DNA from: Hofstenia miamia
Lineage: Eukaryota; Xenacoelomorpha; Acoela; Hofsteniidae
DNA length: 22,331 bases
Reading direction: 5' to 3'
Assembly: GCA_900660155.1 (NCBI GenBank)
Contig: CABFPE010000056.1
Span: 1,955,304-1,977,634 of the forward strand
Of the stretch, positions 1 through 9,311 are shown in pieces (within the stretch, counting starts at the first letter, position 1; each line of letters opens with the position of its first letter). The notes under the pieces are model-generated. The model did not search any database. It was not told where the DNA came from and worked only from the letters and a program-made list of their open reading frames with translations. A program made the translations under genes and the position numbers.

Positions 1-26
1 TATATATATATATATATATATATATA
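1..26. repeat. (TA)13 microsatellite at left edge
   Basis: Pure TA dinucleotide run from the first base. It may continue outside the window, and the window also ends in such a run. Confidence 0.97.
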
Positions 27-947
27 CCCTGTTAAAAAACAATGCCACACATAAAAGAAACAATGTTTTAAAAAAATATTTTATAAGATTTGATTTATAA
101 TTGGAGCAACTCTTTAATTTATTTGAGTAATAATAAATAACTTAATGGGAACAACAAAACCCTCGCATGCAGGAGATACCCTCATTATATAACATGACTG
201 AGTTTTATTAAAAAAAGATATTTTTAAATCAGAAAAACCATTTAAAATTAGAAAAGAATATTGATTTCTAATAATTATTTGAAGGAATTCTTCAATAATA
301 CATGTAAACTACTGCTTTCAATAAAAAAATTCGGGTGTAAGAATAAAAACACAGTATGGTCATAAATATACAATTACAAGTAAAGTGTTTAATGTCCAGG
401 AAGATCTCATCAATAAATGGCCCCCTTCAAACTGCATTCTCGATAATGTCTTTGTCGTCAGCAAACAAATTAAATCACAGTGAACTAATAATAAAAACAA
501 TATTGTCCCTATTGCTTAGCCAAAATTTCATCCATAAAACAAAAATCTAAGGAATTAACAAATGTATTCACTTAAAATTCAACTCGCCACATTTGGTAGG
601 TATAATCGTTGAGATTCATATCTTATATTCTATCTTATGAGGAGAACGGCTCTAAATTATGTAGATTGATTATTTTTTTGGTGTTTTTCCATTAGTGAGC
701 TGATATATTCGCTTAAGAATTTCTTGATTCTGTTAGTTCTTTCGATACTACTAAAATTTGTTAATTAGCTGATAATTTCCGATGATTGAATTACGCGGAA
801 TCAATTTTCTTACATTTCAGAGGTTTGCAGGTTTTTTCTTATTTATCAATTCAAAAACCATCATATATAGTAATATTTTTTCCTGCAATACTTCTATGAT
901 CATAGAAATCTTCTTGTAAGGCTCTTCAAAGATACACACTAGAATGG
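27..947. other. AT-rich non-coding DNA
   Basis: No supported gene, RNA or transposon. The only open frame of note (356-550, plus) is short, low-complexity and has no recognisable motif, so I left it out. Confidence 0.6.
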
Positions 948-972
948 ATATATATATATATATATATATATA
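948..972. repeat. (AT)n microsatellite
   Basis: Pure AT run of 25 bases, one of several similar tracts in the window. Confidence 0.95.
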
Positions 973-1212
973 CGAAATTTCACTTGAAAACATTGTGAAA
1001 AATTAGTCACTTTAAAATTTAGTTTCTTTATCAATCATTTTTAGGCTTTCAAAATACGGAATTATTGTAAAATAAATTTTTTTACCCTAAATAACGTGTA
1101 AATAGTAATAACTCGATTGAACTCGGAATTTTCTTCAAACCACTACTCGTACTCAAAACTGATTAATTCGAGCTCAACTCGACTATCCTGAGTACAAGAA
1201 ATTCACGGACGG

Positions 1213-1310
1213 CATTATTGGAATAAAACATAATTGGAATGCGACAATATTGGAAACGACATAACTGGAATATTGAATACGACACAGTTGAAATACGACT
1301 TTATTGGAAT
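1213..1310. repeat. Degenerate ~16-bp minisatellite, about 6 units
   Basis: Units approximate CATTATTGGAATACGA. Successive copies differ by substitutions and small indels, and one copy is longer through an internal partial repeat. The array is AT-rich and non-coding. Its origin is unknown. Confidence 0.7.
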
Positions 1311-2144
1311 CTTCAATTTTATAAAAATTCTGATTGGACACTAAAGAACGAACCCGACTATAATGTTGAAGCTGCTAAGATACGCATACGCATAGTGAAT
1401 ATTTAATTTAATTTTTAGCAATTTTTTCATTTAATTTTTTTTTTGCATTTCTGTTGAAAATAGAAATAAGTAACACTGGAGACACGTGTAACAAAATATT
1501 GATTAAGTGCATTTGTTTAATTGGCATTATAAACAAGAAATGCCTAAACACTTTGCAAAATTTTATCACATCTCTGTAAAAACAATTGTAACACCATACA
1601 CATCATGGTGGCAAACGGTTCAACCCAATACAATCCGCGGATTGGTTCAAAGAAAAGTTGGGTCGGGTTGTGGGTCACACTTACTCAGGTCGTGTCATGG
1701 GTGAAAATCTTGCAAATTTCATGGTCAGAGAAATGCATTGTTTGAAGGATTTCATTGAAATATTAGTGGAAAACTAACTATTTATTTCCATTTAGTATTA
1801 AATCCACAATGCAATGTACAACCTACTCTTAAATTAATGTTAATGATATTGCTTAATGTGAGTTTTGATGTCAGTTTGATGAAGAATTTATGTGCTTTCT
1901 TAATTATCTAAGTGATAAATTGGCAAGTAATCTTTAAATCACTGTAGCCTATAACAATCAAAACATGTGCAGTGAACTGACACTAAGTTATCCCCCGAGT
2001 TCACAAAGTGAACTAGACTACTTGAATTATATCGTATGAGTATATTATTTCGCCACTTGCATATTCATTTTGGGACCACAGTTGTAACATGGTTTAAACG
2101 CGTTATTATGTGTGCATATGGAAAAGGAGTGTGATTATATCTTA

Positions 2145-2160
2145 ACACACACACACACAC
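2145..2160. repeat. (AC)8 microsatellite
   Basis: Sixteen bases of AC repeat, flanked by unrelated AT-rich sequence. Confidence 0.9.
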
Positions 2161-2400
2161 TTGATTCATATCCCGAGACAATTTACGGAAACCTGTAATA
2201 TGTCAAATTTATGAAATTTTACTCACGTTAGTCAAATATCGTAAATTCCTTATAGGTTTGTATCCCGCTTAAGTATTTATCGAAATTTTTCAATTTTTCT
2301 AGATTAAATACTAAGATATAATTATATAATCATATCATTGGCTGAAAAAACGGGGAGTGGTTTTTCAACAATATTCACTGAAAAAGCACAGCCTTTTCCT

Positions 2401-2760
2401 AATAAAACAACATACTAGACCGCATCTGATTCTGCTTCAAGCAACTTTTCTACAGGTATTTTTAAATTTCTAATCTCATAAACCTAAAACCAAATCCATA
2501 CAACCAGTACTGACTGAGTCATTAAGAAATGAATTTTCACATCAACAGTAATTGAAATCAATCCCTTTAAAAAATCAATAATCAATGAAACAATATTCTA
2601 GTTTACTAGACTACTTTGGAATCTGGTTTAAGCTGCTTTTCCGTATATATTTTTGTAATTTCAAATCTAATAAACCTAAGACCAAATTGACACAACAATT
2701 ATTGGCTTCGTTATTACGGATTGAATTTTTACACCGGCAGTAATTGAAATCACTCATAAG
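2401..2760. repeat. Two diverged direct copies, period ~191 bp
   Basis: The stretch from 2415 is repeated from 2606. Shared landmarks in the same order are CTAGAC, a CTGCTT/GCTGCTTTTC block, TAAACCTAA followed by ACCAAAT, a run ending in ACAAC, and CAGTAATTGAAATCA near the end. The copies are clearly diverged, so this is an old tandem duplication or two units of a satellite-like repeat. No reading frame is conserved. Just after it (2763-2779) GTAAGAAA and TTTCTTAC form an 8-bp palindrome around one base. Confidence 0.7.
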
Positions 2761-2779
2761 CAGTAAGAAAATTTCTTAC

Positions 2780-4541
2780 GACTTTTTTACAGTGCTGTGA
2801 TGAAATAACTTATATTTCTCAGCAGCATCGATTTAGTCTAGACACAGTGAAATGTAAAGGTTAGCAATTTTTTGTTGCACTGAGTAATTTGTAGTAGTAA
2901 CATATTCATGGCCAAATTTCAAACAGTAAAGTGATATGCATCACTAACTTTCGACGTATAGTTATATTAATTGCAGAGTAATTAAACATGGAGGCTAGAA
3001 TTACTTGCGCTTTACCAATCCGTTAGAGCTATTATTTAGTTAATATGGTTTGAAATCAACAAATTTTTATCGTTGTTTACTATGGTTTTTGAATGATCTT
3101 GTTGCAACTGTGATACAGAGATTACACAAATTAAGGAACTTTCTATTAGGCCTCCGTGAGTTGACTTTTTTGCTCGAGTCGAGTTGTAACCCTAACTCGC
3201 GAGTTCGCGAGTTATAATAATATTTAAACCTATTTTTCTCGTTAGGGTAAGCTAAATATAACTGTGCAACCCTTCATAAATGTACGACAGAAACACAAAA
3301 TGTTAAGCTAAATGAGAGATAAATCGTGTAAGGGCGATGGATTCTTCAACATTATAGGCAAAAATTGAGGAAAACTAGATGCCATTCAAGCTAATATCGA
3401 GTAGCTTTCGAGAGCTCGAATTTCGAGTTGAGTTCTTAACCTTTAGTCGAATTCAGGTATTCGAACTCCACACGAATTTCTATGTTGATCCTGATAGTTT
3501 CGAAAAGGAATTGCTAAAAGCTTTGAATATTTCAGACTATTATTGTTTATTATATTGCATTGTTGTTAAAAAATATTTTTGTTCAAATATATTTAGGGTT
3601 TGTAGAACATTTCCATAGTGTAGAAAATGTCTATTCTTTGAATTTGCATTTCCATAAAATTCCATTAAATTTCCAATCTATTACATTATTTACATTTCCA
3701 TTTCTATTTCCATAATCAGGAAATTTCCGTTTCAATATGTAACACTGAATTATGGTTTTTTGAAAAAAATTTAATTGTCAATCTGTTATTATATTTACAA
3801 GGTGAATAAAAAGCAAGCAAATATAATTGAAAAAAAAATTTGAGAAAATTTTATGTATAAATTTATTATTGCAAAACTTGGATAATTGATTTCATGGAGG
3901 ATATTGCGAAAAACATTCATAATAAAAAAACATTAAATACTGAGAAATGTGTTATTAACGTATGTTTAAAATTGAAATCGTAACAGAAATTCTTTACACT
4001 CAATGGCTTCAGTGGTGTAAATGTTGAAAATTTATTTTTAGTTCTCGTGAAGAGAGTGTAGCTTGAAAATTGTCTAAACAAATATTTTGCCTCAATCACT
4101 GCCAAGAATGAAATTGAATTCGATAATGAACGAAAGAAACGTGATCATGCAAAATTGGGTGAAAGTATTTGAATTATGTAGATATTTGAAAGGTTGGCAA
4201 GAGAATCGCTATTTAATTAACTTGATTTATTGATCGCATTACATATTAATTGGTGTGTTTAAACTAGCTACTTGCTAAAATTATTGTAATTGCCACGTGA
4301 CATGCACCACGCCAAAATTACAACCACCTTTCCAAAATCAAGTAATCAATTTCATGAGTAAAGGATTTTTAGTTATCTAGATTTAAATGCTGATTACATT
4401 AAAATTCTTGTTGCATTTAGAAATTAATTTGACCTTATACAATCTGTGGATTATTAAAAATTATTCATGATATTTGAAAAAAATTTAAATGCATATATCT
4501 CAAAAACTAATAGCAATATCCAAATCTGAAAGTACCTAACG
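2780..4541. other. AT-rich non-coding DNA
   Basis: No gene supported. CTCGAG-like motifs cluster at 3170-3215 and 3405-3470, and a run of TTTCCAT motifs lies at 3620-3725. Both patterns resemble subterminal repeats of old DNA transposons, but I find no matching inverted ends or target duplications. A 79-codon plus-strand frame (3379-3618) overlaps these motifs and looks accidental. Confidence 0.5.
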
Positions 4542-4684
4542 ATAGAGGAGAGCCTCTTCTTTCACTCTAATTCTTAATCCGAGAACCACTCTGTCCCATT
4601 GAGGCTTACTGTTGCGCGAAATCGGGTATCGCAGGGGTCTTTGCCCTCAAGACATTTAATCTTGCGCATCACACGCCTCAATGG
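4542..4684. other. GC-richer patch with nested inverted repeats
   Basis: This patch is clearly richer in G+C than its flanks. It holds AGAGG/CCTCT around a short loop at about 4544-4557. A perfect 10-bp inverted repeat, CCATTGAGGC (4596-4605) and GCCTCAATGG (4675-4684), encloses 69 bases. Inside that loop AGGG/CCCT can form another small hairpin (about 4634-4648). The minus strand is open for about 40 codons across it, with no motif that I recognise. It could be a structured RNA gene, a short foldback element or a decayed exon. I cannot choose between these. Confidence 0.35.
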
Positions 4685-4844
4685 CTTTGGAAAATCTATG
4701 AGCCTATGAAGAAAGAGTTAAGGTTTTTTGTTGCTTCACTGAGCACAAAGTTTTATAATTCAATAAAAATTTAATCTTTTTAAAAAAATTCAGAATTTTT
4801 AAAGAAAAATAGTTTATTCTTTCAACTACTTCAACAACAGCAAT

Positions 4845-4876
4845 ACGCTTTAATAGAAAAGGTTGCATTAAAGCGT
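4845..4876. repeat. Perfect 10-bp inverted repeat
   Basis: ACGCTTTAAT at 4845-4854 and ATTAAAGCGT at 4867-4876 are exact reverse complements separated by 12 bases. No T-run or gene end beside them suggests a function. Confidence 0.7.
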
Positions 4877-5295
4877 GCTCCCCAATAAACCCTTCCATGT
4901 CACACGAACACGATTTTCAAATTTGCAAATATGCTTGAAGAAAATGATTTTGTAAATGTGGAAAAACGGTTTGTCCTTTTAAAAGGATGTCAAGCTGTTT
5001 AAGGTTAAACCTTGTTTTCTGCCACATAATCAATTATATATTAATTGAAAGATCAATGAAAATCGCAGACTAATTCACAACTGTAGAGGACTAATTGGAA
5101 ATCTTTACTTTGTTGTAAAATTTATATTAGGCTTACAGTTTTTTTCAAGTGTTTTCAATGATGATACGAAAATTTATATCCAATGAATGCAATATTCAGT
5201 GGTCATATCAGAATGAATTAAACCTTATTTCTTCTAGGATTGCTTTAAAGTAACAAATCGATTTGTCCACATTTTTTAACAATTTTATGCACGTA
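4877..5295. other. AT-rich non-coding DNA
   Basis: Nothing identifiable between the inverted repeat and the MITE. Confidence 0.5.
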
Positions 5296-5887
5296 CAGGG
5301 TGTCCATTAAATACTTGCCAAAATTAAAAGCTAATAATTCATAGGAAAATGGTTTTATGAGTATGGTAACGTTCTTATCTTGCTTATTATGTGTGGGGAT
5401 TTGGATTTTTGCTTATATTACATGCTTCATTTTTAGTTTGATTTACGGAGAAAACTTGGGAAATGGACATCTAATTTACCCTAATTAATATTTTTGTCCC
5501 CAGGAAAGAATTTTACAAATATTAAATAATACAGGGTGTCCATTAAATACTTGCCAAAATTAAAAGCTAATTATTCATAAGAAAAAGGATTATTTAATTT
5601 TGGTAAATTTCACACCTTTTTTTTTTGTGTTGGGAAAACAATTAACAAAGTAATCATTACAGTAGCAATTTAGAAGATCACTCAAAAAGAGTACTCGATC
5701 AGAATTATTGAAAAGCACAATTCCAAAAGATTTTGAATTTGAAAATCGAAATGAAAGGTGAAGCATTTGAACAAAAAATCAAATCCCCACAAATTAGCGA
5801 CAAGACCATAGCGTAATTACATCCATTGAATAATGTAGATACGATTTATCAGCCTTTTATTTTGGCATATATTTAATGGACACCCTG
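5296..5887. mobile_element. Compound Tc1/mariner-type MITE with three related ends
   Basis: A unit from 5532 to 5887 starts CAGGGTGTCCATTAAATA and ends with its near-perfect reverse complement (about 28 of 30 matching). It is flanked on both sides by TA, the usual Tc1/mariner target duplication. A second left end with the same first ~55 bases starts at 5296, also preceded by TA. Beyond those bases, 5296-5460 matches the reverse complement of the right arm (5723-5887), including a shared TGTGGGGATTTG block. The arms are therefore long inverted repeats of roughly 165 bp. There is no coding capacity, so any mobility depended on a transposase elsewhere. Confidence 0.85.
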
Positions 5888-6348
5888 TATATTAGAAAAT
5901 GTTGAAATCTTTTTTCATGGACCCATCTATAGGGTTAGGCCGCTCATACTAAAACTTATACTTTTCCCGTAAGTACAGTAAGAAATAATTTGCATTGAGA
6001 AATTCGATGTTTGTAAAAAATATTCCAATTATTTCCTAGTGTTCAGATAATATTCCCATAGGAACAACAAATACCTTGACATATTTTGTCTTCTAAAGAA
6101 GAACTATGTTAGTGCAGTCCAGAGGAGCCCGCGCAAAGTCAGAAGCGGCAGTAGCGCTTTCAATAGTTCCTGAGTTATAAGCGTTTAAAAATTATTTGGG
6201 GAAGAGATCAGACTTTAAAAAATTGATTTTGTAGAATTGGGTTAACTATACGTTTGCAATTAACGAATAAAATCCTATTGAAGATATAGCTTAAGTGAAC
6301 AGCAAAGCATCTTCAATTAAGTAATACCTAAGCAATTTTTAATGTGAA

Positions 6349-6369
6349 ATATATATATATATATATATA

Positions 6370-6400
<31 letters not shown>
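6349..6400. repeat. (AT)n microsatellite with one interruption
   Basis: Two AT tracts separated by a CTG interruption at 6370-6372. Confidence 0.95.
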
Positions 6401-6405
<5 letters not shown>

Positions 6406-6817
6406 ATGTAGTTTCGTATTGATTGAAAAAATTTCTGTTTCTATTTTATAAAAAGTTTTGATCTAATGGTCAAGCTGTTTACTAAATGTCGGTTGAATAA
6501 ACGAAACAAACACAATGGGGCGCTTACATCAAAATTTGCTGGATGGTTTCTATATGGCGAGGAATTAATAAAACTACATTTAGTAGTTGGCCAAGCTTCA
6601 AAAATTTTAAATTTTAAGAATATTCCGAATTTTATAGTTTGCGTATGCGCCGTCCTTAATCAGCTTCCAAACCTTCCCGCGTAAATTAGCCCACTATGGG
6701 ACAACCCTATTATATGAATGTTAAAAATATTTAGGTTTGTTACTTATGTCATATATAAACTTAATTCTTATGCAATACATACAGTAGTAAGTGAAAAAGA
6801 TTTAATGTTTTCATAGT

Positions 6818-6819
<2 letters not shown>

Positions 6820-6851
<32 letters not shown>
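6820..6851. repeat. (AT)16 microsatellite
   Basis: Uninterrupted AT run about 240 bases before the dehydrogenase start codon. Confidence 0.95.
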
Positions 6852-6856
<5 letters not shown>

Positions 6857-7088
6857 GATCTGAACCTAATAACATTTTCCAATAATGCTTTGATTACCGT
6901 GGGAATACTTAGAAGCTGGCATATGATATTACAATGTCAAAGTCTAATCCATATACTAGCTTTCCAGCAAAAGCTACACTTGGTTCAAGTCCACATATTC
7001 ATCTTGTCTGCCAAAATTCTTGACAAACGTGCATTAACTTTAACGTAATTAATTGAAATCTTGTCGTTGAAGAAACACGTAATCTACG

Positions 7089-8147
7089 ATGAAAGCAATA
7101 AAATACAATAAAACTCGTGGACTCTACATAGAACACAATGTGAGCATTCCAAAAATAATCAATCCCAATAATGTGATCGTAAAAATGCTTGCTGCTGGAA
7201 TTTGTGGAACAGATTTATCAATTAGTAAAGGCAATTTTCCAGTGCCAGACGATTCAACATTGGGGCATGAGCTTTGTGGTGTAGTTCACAAAATTGGAAA
7301 TAAAGTTAAAAATGTAACCGTCGGTCAACGTGTGGCTATTGATCCTACAAAAGGCTGCAATTCATGCTACTTCTGTGATACAAAAATCCCAAACATGTGT
7401 CCGAAAGGAGGAATCATTAAATATCGAGGCTTGGGGCTTCCTGATGGTGGCATGGCTCAATATATTCTAACTGATGATGTCGATCTTCATCCAATACCAG
7501 ATGACTTAACATCTTCACAAGCAGTTCTCATTGAACCATTATCGTGTTTGCTAAATGCATGGAAGATTTCAAACGTTGCGAGCAAAGATCACTCTAAGGT
7601 ACTTATTCTTGGTGGTGGAATTGGAGGCTTACATCTTCTTAATTATTTGGATTTCATTGAAGTAAAAAATCTAACTATTTGTCAGCGGTCTGAAGATCGA
7701 CGTAAACGAATTGAAAAGTTGGGCTACAAGAATGTGACTGTCGTTTCCGATGTTTCCCTTCAGGAAGAATATTTGAAACATTCCGAAGATGAGTTGTGGG
7801 GATTCGATAACATAATCGATTGCACTGGTAATCCTGATGCAATACAAACTGCTTACAATTACCTAAGACCTGGAGGAAGATTTGTTATTTACGGCTGCTG
7901 TCCTGCAAACACATTCATAAAAGTCCCACTTCAAGCTCTTACTTTTAAAGAAAAACATATTTCTGGATCGTTCTTGCAACCTCACACCTATGGTGTTGCT
8001 GTGGAAAACATTGTGAAACTTGCTCGGAGTGGTAGGCTTGAGCTTTCAAATTATGGGGTACAAGAGTATAGCATTGATGACTACAAAAGTGGATTTGCTG
8101 ATTTAAACAGTAGAAAAATAACTAAAGGAATTTTATTGATGGACTAA
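7089..8147 (+). CDS. Zinc-dependent medium-chain dehydrogenase (polyol/threonine dehydrogenase-like), intact, intronless
   Basis: This protein of 352 residues very probably oxidises a polyol or related secondary alcohol with NAD(P)+ in the cytosol; the substrate cannot be read from sequence. The catalytic zinc ligands are visible: Cys39 in ICGTD, His60-Glu61 in the GHE signature (GHELCGVVHKIG) and Glu149 in LIEPLS. Structural-zinc cysteines 90, 93, 96 and 104 have the classic C-x2-C-x2-C-x7-C spacing. The Rossmann nucleotide site is GGGIGG (175-180), followed by GFDNIIDCTG (238-247). The length is normal for sorbitol and threonine dehydrogenases. The start is fixed by an in-frame TAA six bases upstream. 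No signal peptide, membrane segment or peroxisomal tail is seen. It is the only unbroken gene among decayed transposons and contains no intron, so retrocopy, horizontal transfer or simple intron loss are all possible. Codon use is AT-rich like the host DNA. Confidence 0.95.
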   Translation: MKAIKYNKTRGLYIEHNVSIPKIINPNNVIVKMLAAGICGTDLSISKGNFPVPDDSTLGHELCGVVHKIGNKVKNVTVGQRVAIDPTKGCNSCYFCDTKIPNMCPKGGIIKYRGLGLPDGGMAQYILTDDVDLHPIPDDLTSSQAVLIEPLSCLLNAWKISNVASKDHSKVLILGGGIGGLHLLNYLDFIEVKNLTICQRSEDRRKRIEKLGYKNVTVVSDVSLQEEYLKHSEDELWGFDNIIDCTGNPDAIQTAYNYLRPGGRFVIYGCCPANTFIKVPLQALTFKEKHISGSFLQPHTYGVAVENIVKLARSGRLELSNYGVQEYSIDDYKSGFADLNSRKITKGILLMD

Positions 8148-8219
8148 CCATTTTGTAATATTCTATAATATAGAAAATTAACCGAAGAAGTAATATTTGG
8201 ATTTTCAGCTACTTAATTT

Positions 8220-8225
8220 AATAAA
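8220..8225 (+). promoter_or_regulatory. Polyadenylation signal AATAAA
   Basis: Canonical hexamer 73 bases after the dehydrogenase stop codon, the usual distance for a short 3' untranslated region. It supports expression as a eukaryotic gene. Confidence 0.6.
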
Positions 8226-8235
8226 TTTAAACTAA

Positions 8236-8563
8236 CTAAATTGTATTACAACTATCATCTCTACACCAACGACTCTGTAAAGCCTTAATGGTTCCATCAA
8301 TGTCTTCAATTTTCAGTGGTTTAGTAAATCAAATTTGAGTATTCTGCCCCAAAGTTTTGAGCAATCCCTGATCGAAAGTCCAAGGTCGACTTGCTAAGAA
8401 TGATAATACTAAATCATCACTCATGTGACTACGATAACAACATAAGCATCTCAATTACTTGTCTTTATTTGTCTTTGTGAAGTACGCCATACTTTAGACT
8501 TAGAATAAGCACCTCTCTCTTCTGTAAGTTATCAATACCTGTGCCTTCACATTGCAAAATATA
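8236..8563 (-). pseudogene. Decayed coding remnant, unidentified
   Basis: The minus strand carries protein-like sequence in two frames. The upstream part reads LQCEGTGIDNLQKREVL and continues to about 8440, with one stop. After a one-base frameshift near 8430 it continues as SDDLVLSFLASRPWTFDQ. It then passes an in-frame TGA at about 8330 and ends in a segment containing KIEDIDGTIKALQSRWCRDD, just before a TAG at 8236-8238. Residue composition is balanced, unlike chance frames here, so I think this is the 3' end of a dead gene or transposon ORF converging on the dehydrogenase. I do not recognise the family. The hAT insertion at 8673 lies 5' of it and could have cut it off from the rest. Confidence 0.4.
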
Positions 8564-8664
8564 TTAATGTATTCGAAACCTTCGACCCGGCCCAAATCCA
8601 GTCCTGCTTATTTAAATTAATGACAATTGGGTGCAATTAGAGTAATTTTATGACTTGTCAAATC

Positions 8665-8672
8665 TTTCGGTT
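8665..8672. repeat. Left 8-bp target site duplication of the hAT element
   Basis: TTTCGGTT lies directly before the left terminal inverted repeat and is repeated exactly at 19541-19548. Eight bases is the diagnostic duplication length for hAT elements. Confidence 0.9.
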
Positions 8673-8832
8673 CAGGCTTTCCGTTTATTGTATTGCAACA
8701 ATATTGTTGCCAAAAAATTGGACAATAAATTATTGCAATATTGAAATTTTTGACAATAAATTTCAATTATTGACCATTATTGTACAATATTTCAATTATT
8801 GTACAATATTTGAATTATTGTACAATATTTCA
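8673..8832. repeat. hAT left terminus: TIR, palindrome and 19-bp tandem repeats
   Basis: The 23-bp inverted repeat (8673-8695) runs into a perfect 16-bp palindrome, GCAACAATATTGTTGC (8695-8710). Three near-identical 19-bp units built on ATTATTGTACAATATTT follow at 8776, 8795 and 8814. Repeated subterminal motifs are the usual transposase binding sites in hAT elements; that role is inferred here. Confidence 0.8.
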
Positions 8833-8839
8833 ACTCTGC

Positions 8840-9311
8840 ATAACTAATATCTCAATTACTGTAGTAACAGTAACATTGGCAGCCGATGGTTTTCTAGTGT
8901 AAAATATTCGGGACAGAATTTGTACTAATTGGTGAGAAGTACAATTAGCTGGATACTAATTAGCGAGATTCCACTTTATAGCTATAGCTCATTTTGCATT
9001 GGAAATTGCGGTACTGGATACTATAGCCATAGCCATACGGACGGTTGTTTTGATCCGCCACCCATCCCGGTATGCAGGCTGACCGTCGGAGCACATTTTC
9101 TATTCCCATCACATTCCCACATGTGTGGGATCCCACACGTTATCACTCCCAAGGTCTGTCTCCCGCGGTATGGCCTGAAAAAAATCTAGTTTCAATGCAA
9201 TGAAAGATATATAAAAAGATGGTTTATCACACAAAAACACAAATCAAGTCACGTATGATGAACAAAGAAACGAACTTATTGCCAAACAATGCTGTTGACG
9301 GTGGCTGCGTT
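8840..9311. other. hAT 3' untranslated / subterminal region
   Basis: No gene supported. GTGTGGGATCCCACAC at 9123-9138 is a perfect 16-bp palindrome. TATAGCTATAG-like motifs occur at 8979-9030. A plus-strand frame of 86 codons (8929-9189) has no recognisable features and runs against the transposase, so I treat it as accidental. Confidence 0.5.

Larger units (their letters stand above)
973..2400. other. Non-coding DNA with short repeats
   Basis: No gene seen. It contains a degenerate minisatellite (1213-1310), an (AC)8 run (2145-2160), and a cluster of CTCGA-type motifs around 1110-1180 that resembles another cluster at 3170-3470. Such motif clusters often lie inside old transposon ends, but no bounded element can be drawn here. 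A GGGTC-rich patch at 1649-1704 resembles one at 20029-20071. Confidence 0.5.
5888..7088. other. Region upstream of the dehydrogenase gene
   Basis: No other gene is supported. A GC-richer patch at 6118-6175 and a 72-codon plus-strand frame at 6466-6684 have no recognisable motif. Two (TA)n tracts lie at 6349-6400 and 6820-6851. TATATAAAC at about 6752 resembles a TATA box, but it is more than 300 bases from the start codon with a microsatellite in between, so I do not assign a promoter. Confidence 0.45.

Noticed and set aside
3379..3618. 79-codon plus-strand frame
   Set aside because: No motif and low-complexity flanks. It overlaps CTCGA-type repeat motifs, so it is most likely accidental.
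4596..4684. tRNA gene
   Set aside because: The outer stem could mimic an acceptor arm, but there is no T-arm GGTTCGA-like motif, and the arm lengths do not fit a cloverleaf.
6466..6684. 72-codon plus-strand frame beginning MVKLFTKCRL
   Set aside because: Composition is plausible, but there is no recognisable domain, promoter or partner. Kept only as a note in the intergenic entry.
8929..9189. 86-codon plus-strand frame inside the hAT left region
   Set aside because: It runs opposite to the transposase, contains the BamHI-type palindrome and repeat motifs, and has no protein family features.
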